A stretch of DNA of 64,000 nt from an uncultured Pelagibacteraceae bacterium (GTDB lineage: Bacteria; Pseudomonadota; Alphaproteobacteria; Pelagibacterales; Pelagibacteraceae), in contig CACMIH010000001.1 of assembly GCA_902613755.1 (NCBI GenBank), positions 179,268 to 243,267 of the forward strand, in the 5' to 3' direction. The notes below the pieces were generated by a model that worked only from the letters and a program-made list of their open reading frames with translations, was not told the DNA's origin and ran no database searches. Positions 1-9,055 of the stretch are shown here, one piece after another. Numbering within the stretch: position 1 is the stretch's first letter; the number at the start of each line of letters is the position of its first letter. Made by a program: the position numbers and the translations under genes.

Positions 1-314
1 TAGAACATGTAGCTATAATAAAAACTTTAGATAAAGGCAGAATAATTAGAGGAAATCATTACCATAAATTAACAACTCAGCATATATTTATGACTAAAGG
101 GTCTTTAAGATATTGGTACAGAGAACAAGATGAAAAAGCACCCGTTAAGGTAGTGGATGTTCCTCAAGGATATATGGTTACTACTGAACCATTGGAAATA
201 CATGCTTTGGAATGTTTAGAGGAAAGTGAATTTATAGTTTTCTCAACAGGTCTTAGAGGTGGTGATGATTATGAGTCTGATACTTATAGAGATTTTGAGC
301 CTATACTAAAATAA
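1..314 (+). CDS. Cupin-fold sugar-biosynthesis-type protein, 3' part only (cut by window start)
   Basis: The reading frame is open from the first complete codon at position 3 and ends with TAA at 312-314, so this is the C-terminal part (at least 103 residues) of a gene that begins outside the window. The ATG at 90 is internal. The visible part contains RGNHYHKLTTQ followed by a short strand-rich region. That resembles the His-containing cupin barrel of polysaccharide-biosynthesis proteins (FdtA/WxcM-type ketoisomerases and the C-terminal cupin of CapF-like proteins). The end reads GGDDYESDTYR, a pattern I associate with the same sugar-modifying cupins. It converges on gmd with a 7-base gap. 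The cupin fold is fairly clear; the substrate is not. A role in making or modifying a nucleotide sugar is inferred from the neighbours. Confidence 0.6.
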   Translation, partial: EHVAIIKTLDKGRIIRGNHYHKLTTQHIFMTKGSLRYWYREQDEKAPVKVVDVPQGYMVTTEPLEIHALECLEESEFIVFSTGLRGGDDYESDTYRDFEPILK

Positions 315-321
315 TAATTTA

Positions 322-1296
322 TTAATCTTTATATTTTTCCAAAAAGTATTCAAGCATTTCATCAACTAGTTCTTCGAAAGAATACTTTGGTTTCCATCCT
401 AATATTTTTTTTGATTTAGAGCAATCTCCACATAAATAGGATAATTCATCAGGACGAACATATTTTGGGTTTATCTTAACATGATCTTCATAGTTTAGAT
501 TTAGTTTAGAAAAAACTATTTTACACAAATCTCTTATAGATTTTGTTTCTCCAGTTGATATAACAAAGTCATCTGGTTCTGTGTGATTTAGAATCAATCT
601 CATTGCTCTAACATAATCTTTTGAATGACCCCAATCTCTTTTTGAGTCTAAATTTCCAAGCTCTAATGTATTTATTTTACCTTTAGAAATCAAAACAGCA
701 TTCTTAATAATTTTTGTAGTTACAAAATTTGCTCCTCTTCTTGGTGACTCATGATTAAATAAAATACCATTTGATGCAAATAACTTAAACGCTTTTCTAT
801 AATTTCTAATTAGACTGTATGAAAATAATTTAGCGCAACCATAAGGACTAACAGGATGCATTGGTGTTGTTTCTCTTTGCATATTATCAGCATCTCTAGA
901 GTTACCAAACATCTCTGATGAACTAGCTTGGTAAATTTTTGCATTTGGTGCATTAATTTTAACTGATTCTAATAGATTCAATACACCTAGGGCATTTGTT
1001 TGGACTGTAAATTGAGGAACATCAAAACTTATTCTTACATGACTTTGTGCAGCTAAATTATATATTTCATCAGGATTAACTCTTTTTAATAATTTATCTA
1101 TTGAACTTTGATCAAGCATATCACCATATGTTAAATCAACATTATTCATTAAATTTTCAATTCGAGTTTGTTGATGTTCGGTAACAGAGTTTCTTCTTGC
1201 AAATCCATAAACTTCATAGCCCAAATCTAAAAGATGTTCTGTTAGATAGGAACCATCTTGACCAGTTATACCTGTAATGAATGCCTTCTTACCCAT
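322..1296 (-). CDS. gmd: GDP-mannose 4,6-dehydratase
   Basis: Converts GDP-D-mannose to GDP-4-keto-6-deoxy-D-mannose, the first step toward GDP-L-fucose and related deoxysugars, in the cytoplasm. The 324-residue protein starts with the Rossmann motif ITGITGQDGSYL (Gly9, Gly12, Gly15). It has the SSSEMFG segment at about 125-131, the catalytic pair Tyr152/Lys156 in YGCAK, the NHESPRRG loop and the RDWGHSKDYV signature, all typical of GMD rather than of other extended SDRs. It is slightly shorter than many bacterial GMDs (about 340-370). Its ATG overlaps the end of the upstream SDR gene by 8 bases, so translation is probably coupled. Together with the SDR and the GT11 gene it forms a likely GDP-fucose or related deoxysugar module. 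Confidence 0.93.
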   Translation of the reverse strand: MGKKAFITGITGQDGSYLTEHLLDLGYEVYGFARRNSVTEHQQTRIENLMNNVDLTYGDMLDQSSIDKLLKRVNPDEIYNLAAQSHVRISFDVPQFTVQTNALGVLNLLESVKINAPNAKIYQASSSEMFGNSRDADNMQRETTPMHPVSPYGCAKLFSYSLIRNYRKAFKLFASNGILFNHESPRRGANFVTTKIIKNAVLISKGKINTLELGNLDSKRDWGHSKDYVRAMRLILNHTEPDDFVISTGETKSIRDLCKIVFSKLNLNYEDHVKINPKYVRPDELSYLCGDCSKSKKILGWKPKYSFEELVDEMLEYFLEKYKD

Positions 1297-2200
1297 TAAT
1301 TTTCATATCATTTACTGTTTCAGCTAAAGCTTTGTTAATATCCACTAGTTTAAATTTTTTAGGCCAACCAGATGAACGTATAGCTTTATTTACGTTCATT
1401 CCTCTCTTTACATCTTTGTCATTTTTTTTTGATTTTTTAAAAATAATTTTTCCAGAGAAATTCATAATTTTTTTTAATTTAATAATTATCTGTCTTATAT
1501 CAATTAAACGGCCGGTTCCAATATTTAGTAAAGATTCTTTAGTATCTTTATGTAAATAAATTGCTTTTATTTGGTCATCAATATAAATAAAATCTCTGCT
1601 TTCTCTGCCACTACCATTTATTTCTAATTTGGATGGGTTTTTATTTATTCTTCTAATAATAGTAGGAATGAAATGATCTGATTTATCACCTGGACCAAAA
1701 ACAGTGCCAAGTATTAAAGTTGAAGATTTTAATTTAAAATTATTATAAGCAGATTCAAGTAGCAAACTTACTATTTTTTTTGAGTAAGCATAATGTTTAG
1801 CATATTCTATAAGTTTGCCATGCCAATAATTTTCCTCTCGTTGATAAATTTGGCCAATGGGATAAGCCCAAATTGAACTTACAAAAATAAACTTTGACTT
1901 TGGTAAATATTTTTTCCATGACATAATAGTATTCAAATGTATTTGCATATTTGCGTGAGTTTGAAAAAAACTATTTTGAAATGCCCAGTTTTTGTTACCT
2001 GAAACATCTGCTAAATGAAAAACATAATCCACTTTAATTTTTATTTTTTTAAAAAAATTCATCGTTTGACTTGAACTTAATAAATCTATTTTTTTTGGTA
2101 ATTCTATAATTTTAGATTTTGGTTCAACTTTTTTTAAATATTTGCATAAATTTCTCCCTATAAATCCTCTACAGCCAGTAACTAAATAAACTTTTTTCAT
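1289..2200 (-). CDS. Extended SDR, NAD-dependent sugar-nucleotide epimerase/reductase (GDP-fucose synthase-like)
   Basis: A 303-residue extended short-chain dehydrogenase. It has the cofactor motif VTGCRGFIG near the N-terminus, the serine pair at 108-109 (FVSSIWAYP), the catalytic YAYSK (Tyr137, Lys141) and the substrate-domain signature GSGRESRDFIYIDD. Placed between a GT11 fucosyltransferase and gmd, it is the natural candidate for the second GDP-L-fucose step, the epimerase-reductase Fcl/WcaG. A His (176, in DHFIP) sits where Fcl has its second acid/base residue. However, the Fcl cysteine that follows the serine motif (SSCIYP in Fcl) is not present here (SSIWAYP). It may therefore be a divergent Fcl or a simple 4-reductase making a different 6-deoxyhexose. 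Its stop overlaps the gmd start; 27 bases separate it from the upstream gene. Confidence 0.75.
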   Translation of the reverse strand: MKKVYLVTGCRGFIGRNLCKYLKKVEPKSKIIELPKKIDLLSSSQTMNFFKKIKIKVDYVFHLADVSGNKNWAFQNSFFQTHANMQIHLNTIMSWKKYLPKSKFIFVSSIWAYPIGQIYQREENYWHGKLIEYAKHYAYSKKIVSLLLESAYNNFKLKSSTLILGTVFGPGDKSDHFIPTIIRRINKNPSKLEINGSGRESRDFIYIDDQIKAIYLHKDTKESLLNIGTGRLIDIRQIIIKLKKIMNFSGKIIFKKSKKNDKDVKRGMNVNKAIRSSGWPKKFKLVDINKALAETVNDMKING

Positions 2201-2227
2201 ATCTAAAAAAAATTAAACACAATAAAT

Positions 2228-3139
2228 TTAAACCGGAACATAATTTCTTGCTTTTACTCCTGTACTAATTACTCTCCAGTTTTTGGGATAAATATTAATT
2301 TGTTTAATATCAATTTTGTCCCACCACAGATCTGGACAAACTATAATTGACTCTGTTTTTATATTTTGAAGTTTTTGAGCGGCCCACCAACTAAAAGTAC
2401 TATTAGGCATTATTAAATGATCACAGTTATACATTTCTTTAAAGTCTTCTACAGCATCATTGTGATCACCTATAAAATATCTTACTTTAGCATTATCTAA
2501 ATTCAAATTATTTTTAGGCCACTCTTTTTCTTGGCAAAAAACTAAAAATTCGACATCCTGTGAAGTTAGATTTTTTTCCTTATATATCTCTTCTATTGAT
2601 TTAGCATAATAATTTTTATCACATATGTCGCAATCAGAGTCTTTTAAATCTGCCTTTCGAACATGAATACCTATTTTTACTTTATTATTTCCTATGTCTA
2701 AACTTTTAGGATTTTTTTTTTCTATAAACTTAGACAAAAATTCTCTCATATATTCTTCCACATGAGATAGATTGTTTGGGTACCCATTAAGAAAGTAATT
2801 TTTAGCTTTAGGAAAAGGTTTAAACTCAAATGGATTTTTTATATCTATACGTTTATAGCTAAACTTCCCTAGTGTGATTATATCTAAAAATTTAAAATAA
2901 AATCTGAAAAATCTGGAAATCCAAATATTTTTGATTATTAAGCAATCGCTTGTATCAATTACTTTATCTAATTTAAATAAATTACCTGGCATATCAGGGT
3001 GACCAGGAATAGTTTTGTTCAAATCAAAAAAACAAATATCAAGAATTATTTTAGAATTTGTTTTTTTAGCTAATTCATAAGCTGCAGCAAACTGAAACAA
3101 CTGACTACCTATGCCACCATTTATTACCACAATTACCAT
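2228..3139 (-). CDS. Glycosyltransferase family 11, alpha-1,2-fucosyltransferase-like
   Basis: Likely transfers fucose (or a related GDP-deoxysugar) to a surface glycan. The N-terminus IVVINGGIGSQLFQFAAAY is the typical GT11 start. The GDP-sugar binding motif appears as HVRKAD at 159-164, where the family usually has HxRRxD, so one Arg is replaced by Lys. The C-terminal part has the NSTFSWWAA motif of the family. Length 303 residues is normal for bacterial GT11. No membrane segment is evident. It is the first gene of a minus-strand operon with the SDR and gmd, about 120 bases downstream of the tRNA-Ser gene. Donor identity is inferred from gmd next door; the acceptor is unknown. Confidence 0.85.
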   Translation of the reverse strand: MVIVVINGGIGSQLFQFAAAYELAKKTNSKIILDICFFDLNKTIPGHPDMPGNLFKLDKVIDTSDCLIIKNIWISRFFRFYFKFLDIITLGKFSYKRIDIKNPFEFKPFPKAKNYFLNGYPNNLSHVEEYMREFLSKFIEKKNPKSLDIGNNKVKIGIHVRKADLKDSDCDICDKNYYAKSIEEIYKEKNLTSQDVEFLVFCQEKEWPKNNLNLDNAKVRYFIGDHNDAVEDFKEMYNCDHLIMPNSTFSWWAAQKLQNIKTESIIVCPDLWWDKIDIKQINIYPKNWRVISTGVKARNYVPV

Positions 3140-3262
3140 AAATTTTTATTTTTTAGATTGATTTAAGTAGTTAATTTAAGTCAAGGATATAATGTAAATA
3201 CATTGCTTTTTCAATTATTTTAAAAATATAAAAAACTGAAAATTAGGTTAATAAAATATCTA

Positions 3263-3355
3263 TGGCGGAAGAGGAGGGATTCGAACCCTCGGTACAAGTT
3301 TCCTCGCACGGTCATTTAGCAAACGACTGGTTTCAGCCTCTCACCCACTCTTCCG
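3263..3355 (-). tRNA. tRNA-Ser (anticodon GCU)
   Basis: The complement strand folds as a class II tRNA of 93 bases with encoded CCA. The acceptor stem is CGGAAGA/TCTTCCG, the T arm contains GGTTCGAATCC, and the variable arm is long. The anticodon loop TTGCTAA closes a 5-bp stem (one G-T pair) and gives anticodon GCU (plus-strand 3318-3320), which reads AGC/AGU. It stands exactly between the polysaccharide genes and the core sox operon, so it may mark the edge of a variable island. Confidence 0.95.
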
Positions 3356-3381
3356 TATGACATTGTGTATTAAGCGATTGT

Positions 3382-3404
3382 ATTGAAAATTCAATATATA
3401 TAAA
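3382..3404 (+). promoter_or_regulatory. Possible sox promoter region with small inverted repeat
   Basis: The only sequence available to drive soxB is the 66 bases between tRNA-Ser and the ATG at 3422. It contains the palindrome ATTGAAAATTCAAT (3382-3395) followed by TATAAA (3399-3404), which could be a -10 element. The best -35-like hexamer, TTGTAT at 3378, gives a short 15-base spacer. The palindrome could be an operator overlapping the promoter, but in such AT-rich DNA it may be chance. Confidence 0.25.
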
Positions 3405-3421
3405 GTAATTATTCAAATATT

Positions 3422-4675
3422 ATGAGAAATAAGTACTCAGTATTTTCGTTAATTAAAAATGCTCTTTCATATCATGAAAATTGGCAAAGAGTATGGAAAG
3501 ACCCTACTCCTAAAAAAGAGTACGATGCAGTTATTGTTGGTGGTGGTGGCCATGGATTAGCAACAGCTTACTATTTAGCAAAAAAACACAATATGAATAA
3601 TATTGCTGTAGTCGAGAAAGGTTGGATTGGAGGAGGAAATACTGGACGGAATACTACAATTATTAGATCAAATTATTTATGGGACGCCAGTGCAGGATTA
3701 TATGATCATGCATTAAAAATTTGGGAAGGTTTATCTCAAGAATTAAACTACAATGTAATGTTTAGTCAAAGAGGTGTAATGAACCTAGCACATAATTTAC
3801 AAGATGTTAGAGATTTAAAAAGACGAACACATGCAAATAGACTAAATGGAATTGATGCAGTCTACTTAAGCACTGAAGAAGTTAAAAAATTTTGTCCAAT
3901 TATAAACACATCACCAGATATTAGATACCCTGTTTTAGGAGGAACTTTACAACGAAGAGCTGGTACAGCAAGACATGATGCTGTTGCCTGGGGATATGCT
4001 AGAGGAGCCGATGCAATGGGTGTTGATATTATTCAAAATTGTGAAGTTAAAGGAATAAAAAGAAATGGAGATAGTGTTGAAGGAATAGAAACAACAAAAG
4101 GATTTATAAAGACTAAGAAAGTTGGTGTAGTTGCAGCTGGTCATTCAAGTGTGATAGCTAATATGGCAGGCTTAAGACTTCCACTTGAAAGTAAACCTTT
4201 GCAAGCCTTAGTTTCTGAGCCTGTAAAACCAATTATTGATACAGTTGTAATGTCTAATGCTGTACATGCTTATGTAAGCCAATCTGACAAAGGAGAATTG
4301 GTCATTGGTGCTGGAACAGATGATTATGTTTCTTATACTCAAAAAGGTAGTCATCAAATAGTTGAAGGAACGTTGAATGCTATTTTAGAATTATATCCAA
4401 TTTTCAGTAGAATGAGAATGTTAAGACAATGGGGAGGAATAGTAGATATTTGTCCTGACGCTAGTCCAATTTTAAGTAAAACTTCAATTAAAGGACTATA
4501 CTTTAATTGTGGTTGGGGTACGGGAGGATTTAAAGCAACTCCTGGATCTGGAGATTTGTTTGCACATACTATTGCAAATGATGAACCACACAAACTTAAT
4601 GCTGCATTTAATTTAAATAGATTTGTAAGCGGAGACCTTGTTGATGAACATGGGGCTGCAGCGGTTGCTCATTAA
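3422..4675 (+). CDS. soxB: Sarcosine oxidase beta subunit
   Basis: Flavoprotein subunit of heterotetrameric sarcosine oxidase, which oxidatively demethylates sarcosine to glycine and passes the methyl carbon to tetrahydrofolate. The 417-residue protein has the FAD motif [14 protein letters not shown] at about 38-51 and the family stretch [15 protein letters not shown]. His185 in RHDAVAW matches the histidine that carries covalent FMN in characterised SoxB. The C-terminal [17 protein letters not shown] segment is also typical. Length and start ([10 protein letters not shown]) agree with alphaproteobacterial homologues. Its TAA overlaps the soxD ATG by one base. First gene of soxBDAG. Confidence 0.96.
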   Translation: MRNKYSVFSLIKNALSYHENWQRVWKDPTPKKEYDAVIVGGGGHGLATAYYLAKKHNMNNIAVVEKGWIGGGNTGRNTTIIRSNYLWDASAGLYDHALKIWEGLSQELNYNVMFSQRGVMNLAHNLQDVRDLKRRTHANRLNGIDAVYLSTEEVKKFCPIINTSPDIRYPVLGGTLQRRAGTARHDAVAWGYARGADAMGVDIIQNCEVKGIKRNGDSVEGIETTKGFIKTKKVGVVAAGHSSVIANMAGLRLPLESKPLQALVSEPVKPIIDTVVMSNAVHAYVSQSDKGELVIGAGTDDYVSYTQKGSHQIVEGTLNAILELYPIFSRMRMLRQWGGIVDICPDASPILSKTSIKGLYFNCGWGTGGFKATPGSGDLFAHTIANDEPHKLNAAFNLNRFVSGDLVDEHGAAAVAH

Positions 4676-4950
4676 TGTTTTTAATAAACTGTCCATACTG
4701 TGGAGAACGAGATCAGCAAGAATTTAAGGCTGGAGGTGAAGCTCATATCGAGAGACCTAAGCAACCAACAGAATTAAGTGATGATGAGTGGGCAGAATAT
4801 TTATTTATGAGAAAAAATATTAAAGGTGTTCAATTTGAAAGATGGAACCATGCACATGGTTGTCGTAAATGGTTTAATATGGTTAGAGATACTTCTAACG
4901 ATGAAATAAAGGCAATTTATAAAATGGGTGAAAAACCACCTTCTCAATAA
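4675..4950 (+). CDS. soxD: Sarcosine oxidase delta subunit
   Basis: Small zinc-binding subunit of the tetrameric sarcosine oxidase. The 91-residue protein shows all four expected zinc ligands: Cys6 and Cys9 in CPYCG, and His59 and Cys63 in HAHGC. The motif RWNHAHGCRKWFN and the acidic helix around SDDEWAEYLFMR are characteristic. It starts at an ATG overlapping the soxB stop (TAATG) and ends 1 base before the soxA ATG, so the subunits are probably translated in coupled fashion. No catalytic role is expected. Confidence 0.96.
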   Translation: MFLINCPYCGERDQQEFKAGGEAHIERPKQPTELSDDEWAEYLFMRKNIKGVQFERWNHAHGCRKWFNMVRDTSNDEIKAIYKMGEKPPSQ

Positions 4951-4951
4951 A

Positions 4952-7900
4952 ATGACTAAAAACTTAAGAGTAAAATCCAGCGAGTACATTGATGAAACTA
5001 ATAGAATTTCCTTTAAATTTAATGGCAAAACTTACCATGGATTTAAAGGCGATACTTTAGCGTCAGCATTACTTGCAAATGATGTTCATTTAGTTGGAAG
5101 AAGTTTTAAATATCATAGACCAAGGGGAATTATGACGTCAGGTTCAGAGGAGCCAAATGCTATAGTTCAAATAAACCCTGGTACCAACAGAACGGAACCC
5201 AATGTTAGAGCAACAGAGGTAGAGATTTATGAAGGTTTAGAGGCATCAAGTCAAAATTGCTGGCCAAGTGTTGAATTTGATATTGGTGGAATAAACAATT
5301 TTCTCTCACCTTTTTTTCCAGCAGGTTTTTATTACAAAACATTTATGTGGCCAGCTAGTTTCTGGGAAAAATACGAATTTTTTATTCGACACTCAGCCGG
5401 TTTAGGAAAATCACCAACATCAAGAGACCCTGACATTTATGACCACCGAAATATTCACTGTGATGTATTGGTTGTAGGCGCAGGTATATCAGGAATATTA
5501 GCAGCAAAAAATGCAGCTAAAAATAATTTTAAAACGTTATTAGTTGATGAAAAAAATGAACTTGGTGGTTCAACTGTTTATGAAAACAATGAATTTAACA
5601 AAATTGATAATAAAACTCCTTCTGAATGGTTAAAAAAAGAAATAGAGGAACTTAAAAATATTAAAAATCTTGAAATAAAAACTAGAACAAGTGTAGCTGC
5701 TTACCATCAATATAATTATCTTTTGGCTAGAGAAAATCTAACTGATCATTTAGAGGCAAAAGATAAAACAAATAAAATCAGACAAAGACTTCTTAAAATT
5801 AGAGCTAAGAAAGTTATTTTGGCTACAGGTGCATTAGAAAGACCTTTGATATTTAATAATAATGATAGACCAGGAATAATGCTTTCATCTGCAATAAAAA
5901 AATACAGTGAATTTTATGGTGTTGCGTGTGGTAGTAAAAATGTCTTTTTTACTAATAATGATAGCGCATATGAAAGTGCTATGTCACTATACAACAAGGG
6001 TATCAATGTTGAAGCAATAATTGATATTAGAGAGCAATCCGAAAGTAAAATTGTTAAAAAAGTAAAAGAAGCAGGTATTAAAATTTACTGGTCACACTCG
6101 ATTGTTGATACAACTGGTTATAAAAGACTAAATAGTATTTCAATAATGAAACTATCTAATGATGGTACTTCAGTGACTGGAAGTAAAATTTCTATTTCGT
6201 GTGATTGCTTAGGAGTTGCTGGTGGCTGGACACCTGCTGTACATTTATATACACAATCAGGAAGCAAACTTAAATTTGATGAAGAAAAAAAAGTTTTCTT
6301 ACCAAATCAGAATACATCTGAACAAATAAGTGTAGGATCTTGTGGTGGAGATTTTAAAATTGATGAAATCATTAAAAATTTAAATCAAAAGCTTAAAGAT
6401 ACTCTAAATATTAATGAAACAGATTTAGATAGTATTAAAGTTGAAATTGATCAAGAAAATTCAAAAAGAAATATTTGGTTACTTCCTTCCGATAAACCTT
6501 TAGGCAAAACTAAACCATTTGTAGATTATCAAAACGATGCAACGGCTAAAGATATAAAATTAGCATTAAGAGAAGGTTTTAGATCTATTGAGCATGTTAA
6601 AAGATACACGACTACAGGTATGGGAACTGATCAAGGTAAACTAGGAAATATGCATGCATTAGGAATAATTGCAGATACTGCCGGTGTTAAAATGGGAGAA
6701 TTAGGAACTACTACATTTAGACCTCCTTACACACCATTAACATTTGGAACTATTGTGGGTCGAAATGTAGGAAAGTTTTTTGATATTTTTAGAAGAACGC
6801 CAATGAATGATTGGCATGTTGAAAATAAAGCTGAATTTGAAAATGTCGGTCAATGGAAGAGAGCATGGTACTACCCTATTAACGGAGAAACTATGCATCA
6901 AGCAGTTCAAAGAGAAAGTAGAGCTGCTAGAGAAAGTGCTGGTATACTAGATGCCTCAACTCTTGGTAAAATTGATATTCAAGGAAGTGATGCTTCTGAA
7001 TTCTTAAATAGAGTTTATACAAATGCTTGGTCAAAACTAGCTATAGGAAAATGTAGATATGGCCTAATGCTAAATGAGGATGGTATGGTTTATGATGATG
7101 GAGTTACAACAAGATTAAGTGAAAATCATTACATCATGACCACAACAACTGGTGGAGCAGCAAATGTTTTAGGTAAACTTGAAGACTATCTTCAAACAGA
7201 ATGGCCTGAGCTTGATGTTTACTTAACCTCTGTAACAGATCATTATGCTACAGCGAGTTTATGTGGACCTAATAGTAAAAAAATTCTTAAAAAAATAATT
7301 CCTGATTTAGATTTATCAGATGAAAATTTTCCGCACATGTCATTCAAAGAATCGAAAATTGGCAATATTCAATGTAGAATAATGAGAATTAGTTTTACTG
7401 GAGAACACAGTTACGAAATAAATGTTCAAGCAAGTTATGGAAAAGATTTATGGGAAAAGTGTATAGAAGCAGGTCAAGAGTTTAACATTACTCCTTATGG
7501 AACTGAAACTATGCACTTATTAAGGGCAGAAAAAGGTTTTATCATTGTTGGTCAAGATACAGATGGAACAATGACTCCTATCGATCTTCAAATGGATTGG
7601 ATAGTAAGCAAGAAGAAATACGATTTCATAGGAAAAAGATCTCTTTATAGATCTGATACAATGAGAGAAGATAGAAAGCAATTAGTAGGTTTATTAACTG
7701 ATGATCCAAATATTATTTTAGAAGAAGGAGCACAAATAGTTTCTGAGTTAAATCAAAGTCCGGTTGAAATGCTTGGACATGTAACATCAAGTTATTTCAG
7801 TCCAAACCTAAAGAAATCAATAGCACTTGCAGTAGTAAGAGGTGGAAAAGATATGATGGGAAAAAAACTTTTTGTGCCCATGGAAAATAAAAATATTAAT

Positions 7901-7957
7901 GTCACTGTTGCGAATCCAGTGTTTTACGATGAGAAAAATGAGAGGTTAAATGCTTAA
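4952..7957 (+). CDS. soxA: Sarcosine oxidase alpha subunit
   Basis: Large subunit, 1001 residues from the ATG at 4952. An in-frame GTG at 4928 would lie inside soxD and was not chosen. Domains in order: an N-terminal ferredoxin-like region (to about 110, with FNGKTYHGFKGDTLASALLA), a FAD/NAD-binding disulfide-oxidoreductase-like region with VLVVGAGISGILAA at about 180, then from about 620 a GcvT-type aminomethyltransferase domain with a C-terminal beta-barrel. The last part transfers the methyl carbon of sarcosine to tetrahydrofolate, giving 5,10-methylene-THF. The gene overlaps soxG by 8 bases. Together the operon lets the cell use sarcosine, a breakdown product of glycine betaine, as glycine and one-carbon source. 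Confidence 0.95.
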   Translation: MTKNLRVKSSEYIDETNRISFKFNGKTYHGFKGDTLASALLANDVHLVGRSFKYHRPRGIMTSGSEEPNAIVQINPGTNRTEPNVRATEVEIYEGLEASSQNCWPSVEFDIGGINNFLSPFFPAGFYYKTFMWPASFWEKYEFFIRHSAGLGKSPTSRDPDIYDHRNIHCDVLVVGAGISGILAAKNAAKNNFKTLLVDEKNELGGSTVYENNEFNKIDNKTPSEWLKKEIEELKNIKNLEIKTRTSVAAYHQYNYLLARENLTDHLEAKDKTNKIRQRLLKIRAKKVILATGALERPLIFNNNDRPGIMLSSAIKKYSEFYGVACGSKNVFFTNNDSAYESAMSLYNKGINVEAIIDIREQSESKIVKKVKEAGIKIYWSHSIVDTTGYKRLNSISIMKLSNDGTSVTGSKISISCDCLGVAGGWTPAVHLYTQSGSKLKFDEEKKVFLPNQNTSEQISVGSCGGDFKIDEIIKNLNQKLKDTLNINETDLDSIKVEIDQENSKRNIWLLPSDKPLGKTKPFVDYQNDATAKDIKLALREGFRSIEHVKRYTTTGMGTDQGKLGNMHALGIIADTAGVKMGELGTTTFRPPYTPLTFGTIVGRNVGKFFDIFRRTPMNDWHVENKAEFENVGQWKRAWYYPINGETMHQAVQRESRAARESAGILDASTLGKIDIQGSDASEFLNRVYTNAWSKLAIGKCRYGLMLNEDGMVYDDGVTTRLSENHYIMTTTTGGAANVLGKLEDYLQTEWPELDVYLTSVTDHYATASLCGPNSKKILKKIIPDLDLSDENFPHMSFKESKIGNIQCRIMRISFTGEHSYEINVQASYGKDLWEKCIEAGQEFNITPYGTETMHLLRAEKGFIIVGQDTDGTMTPIDLQMDWIVSKKKYDFIGKRSLYRSDTMREDRKQLVGLLTDDPNIILEEGAQIVSELNQSPVEMLGHVTSSYFSPNLKKSIALAVVRGGKDMMGKKLFVPMENKNINVTVANPVFYDEKNERLNA

Positions 7958-8513
7958 CTATAATTCAGTTATTAAAAATGAAATGAAGCAAGAAAGTATT
8001 TCTGTAAAGGAAATCTCTCCAGTAATAAAAATTAATTTGAGAGGTAAAAAAAGAGAATTTTTAACAAATGTTGGTAAAAATCTTAATATGATCTTGCCAA
8101 CTGAGGCAAACACTTCAACAACGAGTGATAAATTAACAGCAATATGGCTTAGTCCAGACGAATGGATGATAATCTCAAATGAGCTGGCAAGTCAAAACAC
8201 TAATAAATCCGATCTATATGAAATGTTATTTAATAGTATTTCAAAAACAAATTTAGGTGCTGTTATAGATGTAACAGATCAATTTGTTCAATTAGAACTT
8301 AAAGGTGAAAATGTCTATGAAATCTTTTCAGCAGGATCTCCCTTTAATTTTAATGAATTTAAAGAAAAAAAAGGATCAACAGCTCAGACTGTTTTAAATC
8401 ATATAGATGTAATTCTGCACCATAAAGATGAAAATATTTTAAATCTGTTTGTTAGAAGATCTTTTGCTGAACATCTTTGTTCTTGGATTGAAGACTGTGC
8501 ATCAAGATTATAA
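7950..8513 (+). CDS. soxG: Sarcosine oxidase gamma subunit
   Basis: Last subunit of the sarcosine oxidase tetramer, 187 residues, distantly related to the GcvT C-terminal fold. Family features are WLSPDEWMI near 70, the DVTDQFVQLELKG strand and the C-terminal FVRRSFAEHLCSWIEDC stretch. The ATG at 7950 overlaps the end of soxA and has AGAGG at 7941-7945 with a 4-base spacer, one of the clearer Shine-Dalgarno sites in the window. It ends only 2 bases from the convergent nuclease gene, so no separate terminator is visible. Confidence 0.9.
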   Translation: MLNYNSVIKNEMKQESISVKEISPVIKINLRGKKREFLTNVGKNLNMILPTEANTSTTSDKLTAIWLSPDEWMIISNELASQNTNKSDLYEMLFNSISKTNLGAVIDVTDQFVQLELKGENVYEIFSAGSPFNFNEFKEKKGSTAQTVLNHIDVILHHKDENILNLFVRRSFAEHLCSWIEDCASRL

Positions 8514-8515
8514 AC

Positions 8516-9043
8516 TTATTTTTTTCTTCTAAAGTCCCATGGCATTTCAAATTTACCTTGCCAAAGGCCTTTTTTTTCATTTTTAGCATTAATTTCGTTT
8601 GATATATATTTTTTTGAGTATTTTCTATAAGCTACTGCATAACCGTTTGAAACTAGCCAAGAATTCAAGTTTAAATTTCTTTTATAACATTCTCCAATAA
8701 ATCTTTTGTATCTATCAACATCCAAAATTTTACAAGTTATTACTTTGTTATTTATTTTTTTTTGTAATTTTTGAGTTGAAATTTTTCCACATGGATAATC
8801 TTTAGTAAAAGTAAAAAAAATTATTGTTAGATATGGTTTTTTACACATTTGCTTGAATTCAGGTGCATCAATTCCGTATAATCTTATCTTTTTTGAATTT
8901 ATTTTTATTGTATCACCATCAATAATTTGAGCATTTCCAGAAATTTCTTTAATCTCTTCAGACCTAACATCGTTATATGTGAGAATAAAAAAAATCGAAC
9001 AAATTATAATTAAAATTATCGCTTTTCTTTTTGTAAAAAACAT
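8516..9043 (-). CDS. Thermonuclease (SNase-like) family protein with N-terminal membrane/signal segment
   Basis: A 175-residue staphylococcal-nuclease-like protein, probably exported or membrane-anchored. Residues 8-22 form a hydrophobic segment after a basic start (MFFTKRK). The SNase fold shows IDGDTI (Asp44), RLYGIDAPE (Arg54, Asp59, Glu62) and DRYKRFIGECY (Arg114), matching the calcium-binding and catalytic Asp/Arg/Glu/Arg positions of Staphylococcus nuclease. The WLVSNGYAVAYRKY and KKGLWQG segments are also family-typical. An active phosphodiesterase is therefore likely. It is the last gene of the gatCAB-OMT-trhO-MATE operon, 12 bases behind the MATE gene. A role in scavenging nucleic acids outside the cytoplasmic membrane is inference. 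Confidence 0.85.
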   Translation of the reverse strand: MFFTKRKAIILIIICSIFFILTYNDVRSEEIKEISGNAQIIDGDTIKINSKKIRLYGIDAPEFKQMCKKPYLTIIFFTFTKDYPCGKISTQKLQKKINNKVITCKILDVDRYKRFIGECYKRNLNLNSWLVSNGYAVAYRKYSKKYISNEINAKNEKKGLWQGKFEMPWDFRRKK

Positions 9044-9055
9044 ACTTAAAAAATA

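Noticed and set aside
3356..3421. A glycine riboswitch before the sarcosine oxidase genes
   Set aside because: The 66-base gap is too short for a glycine aptamer, and no typical motif is visible.
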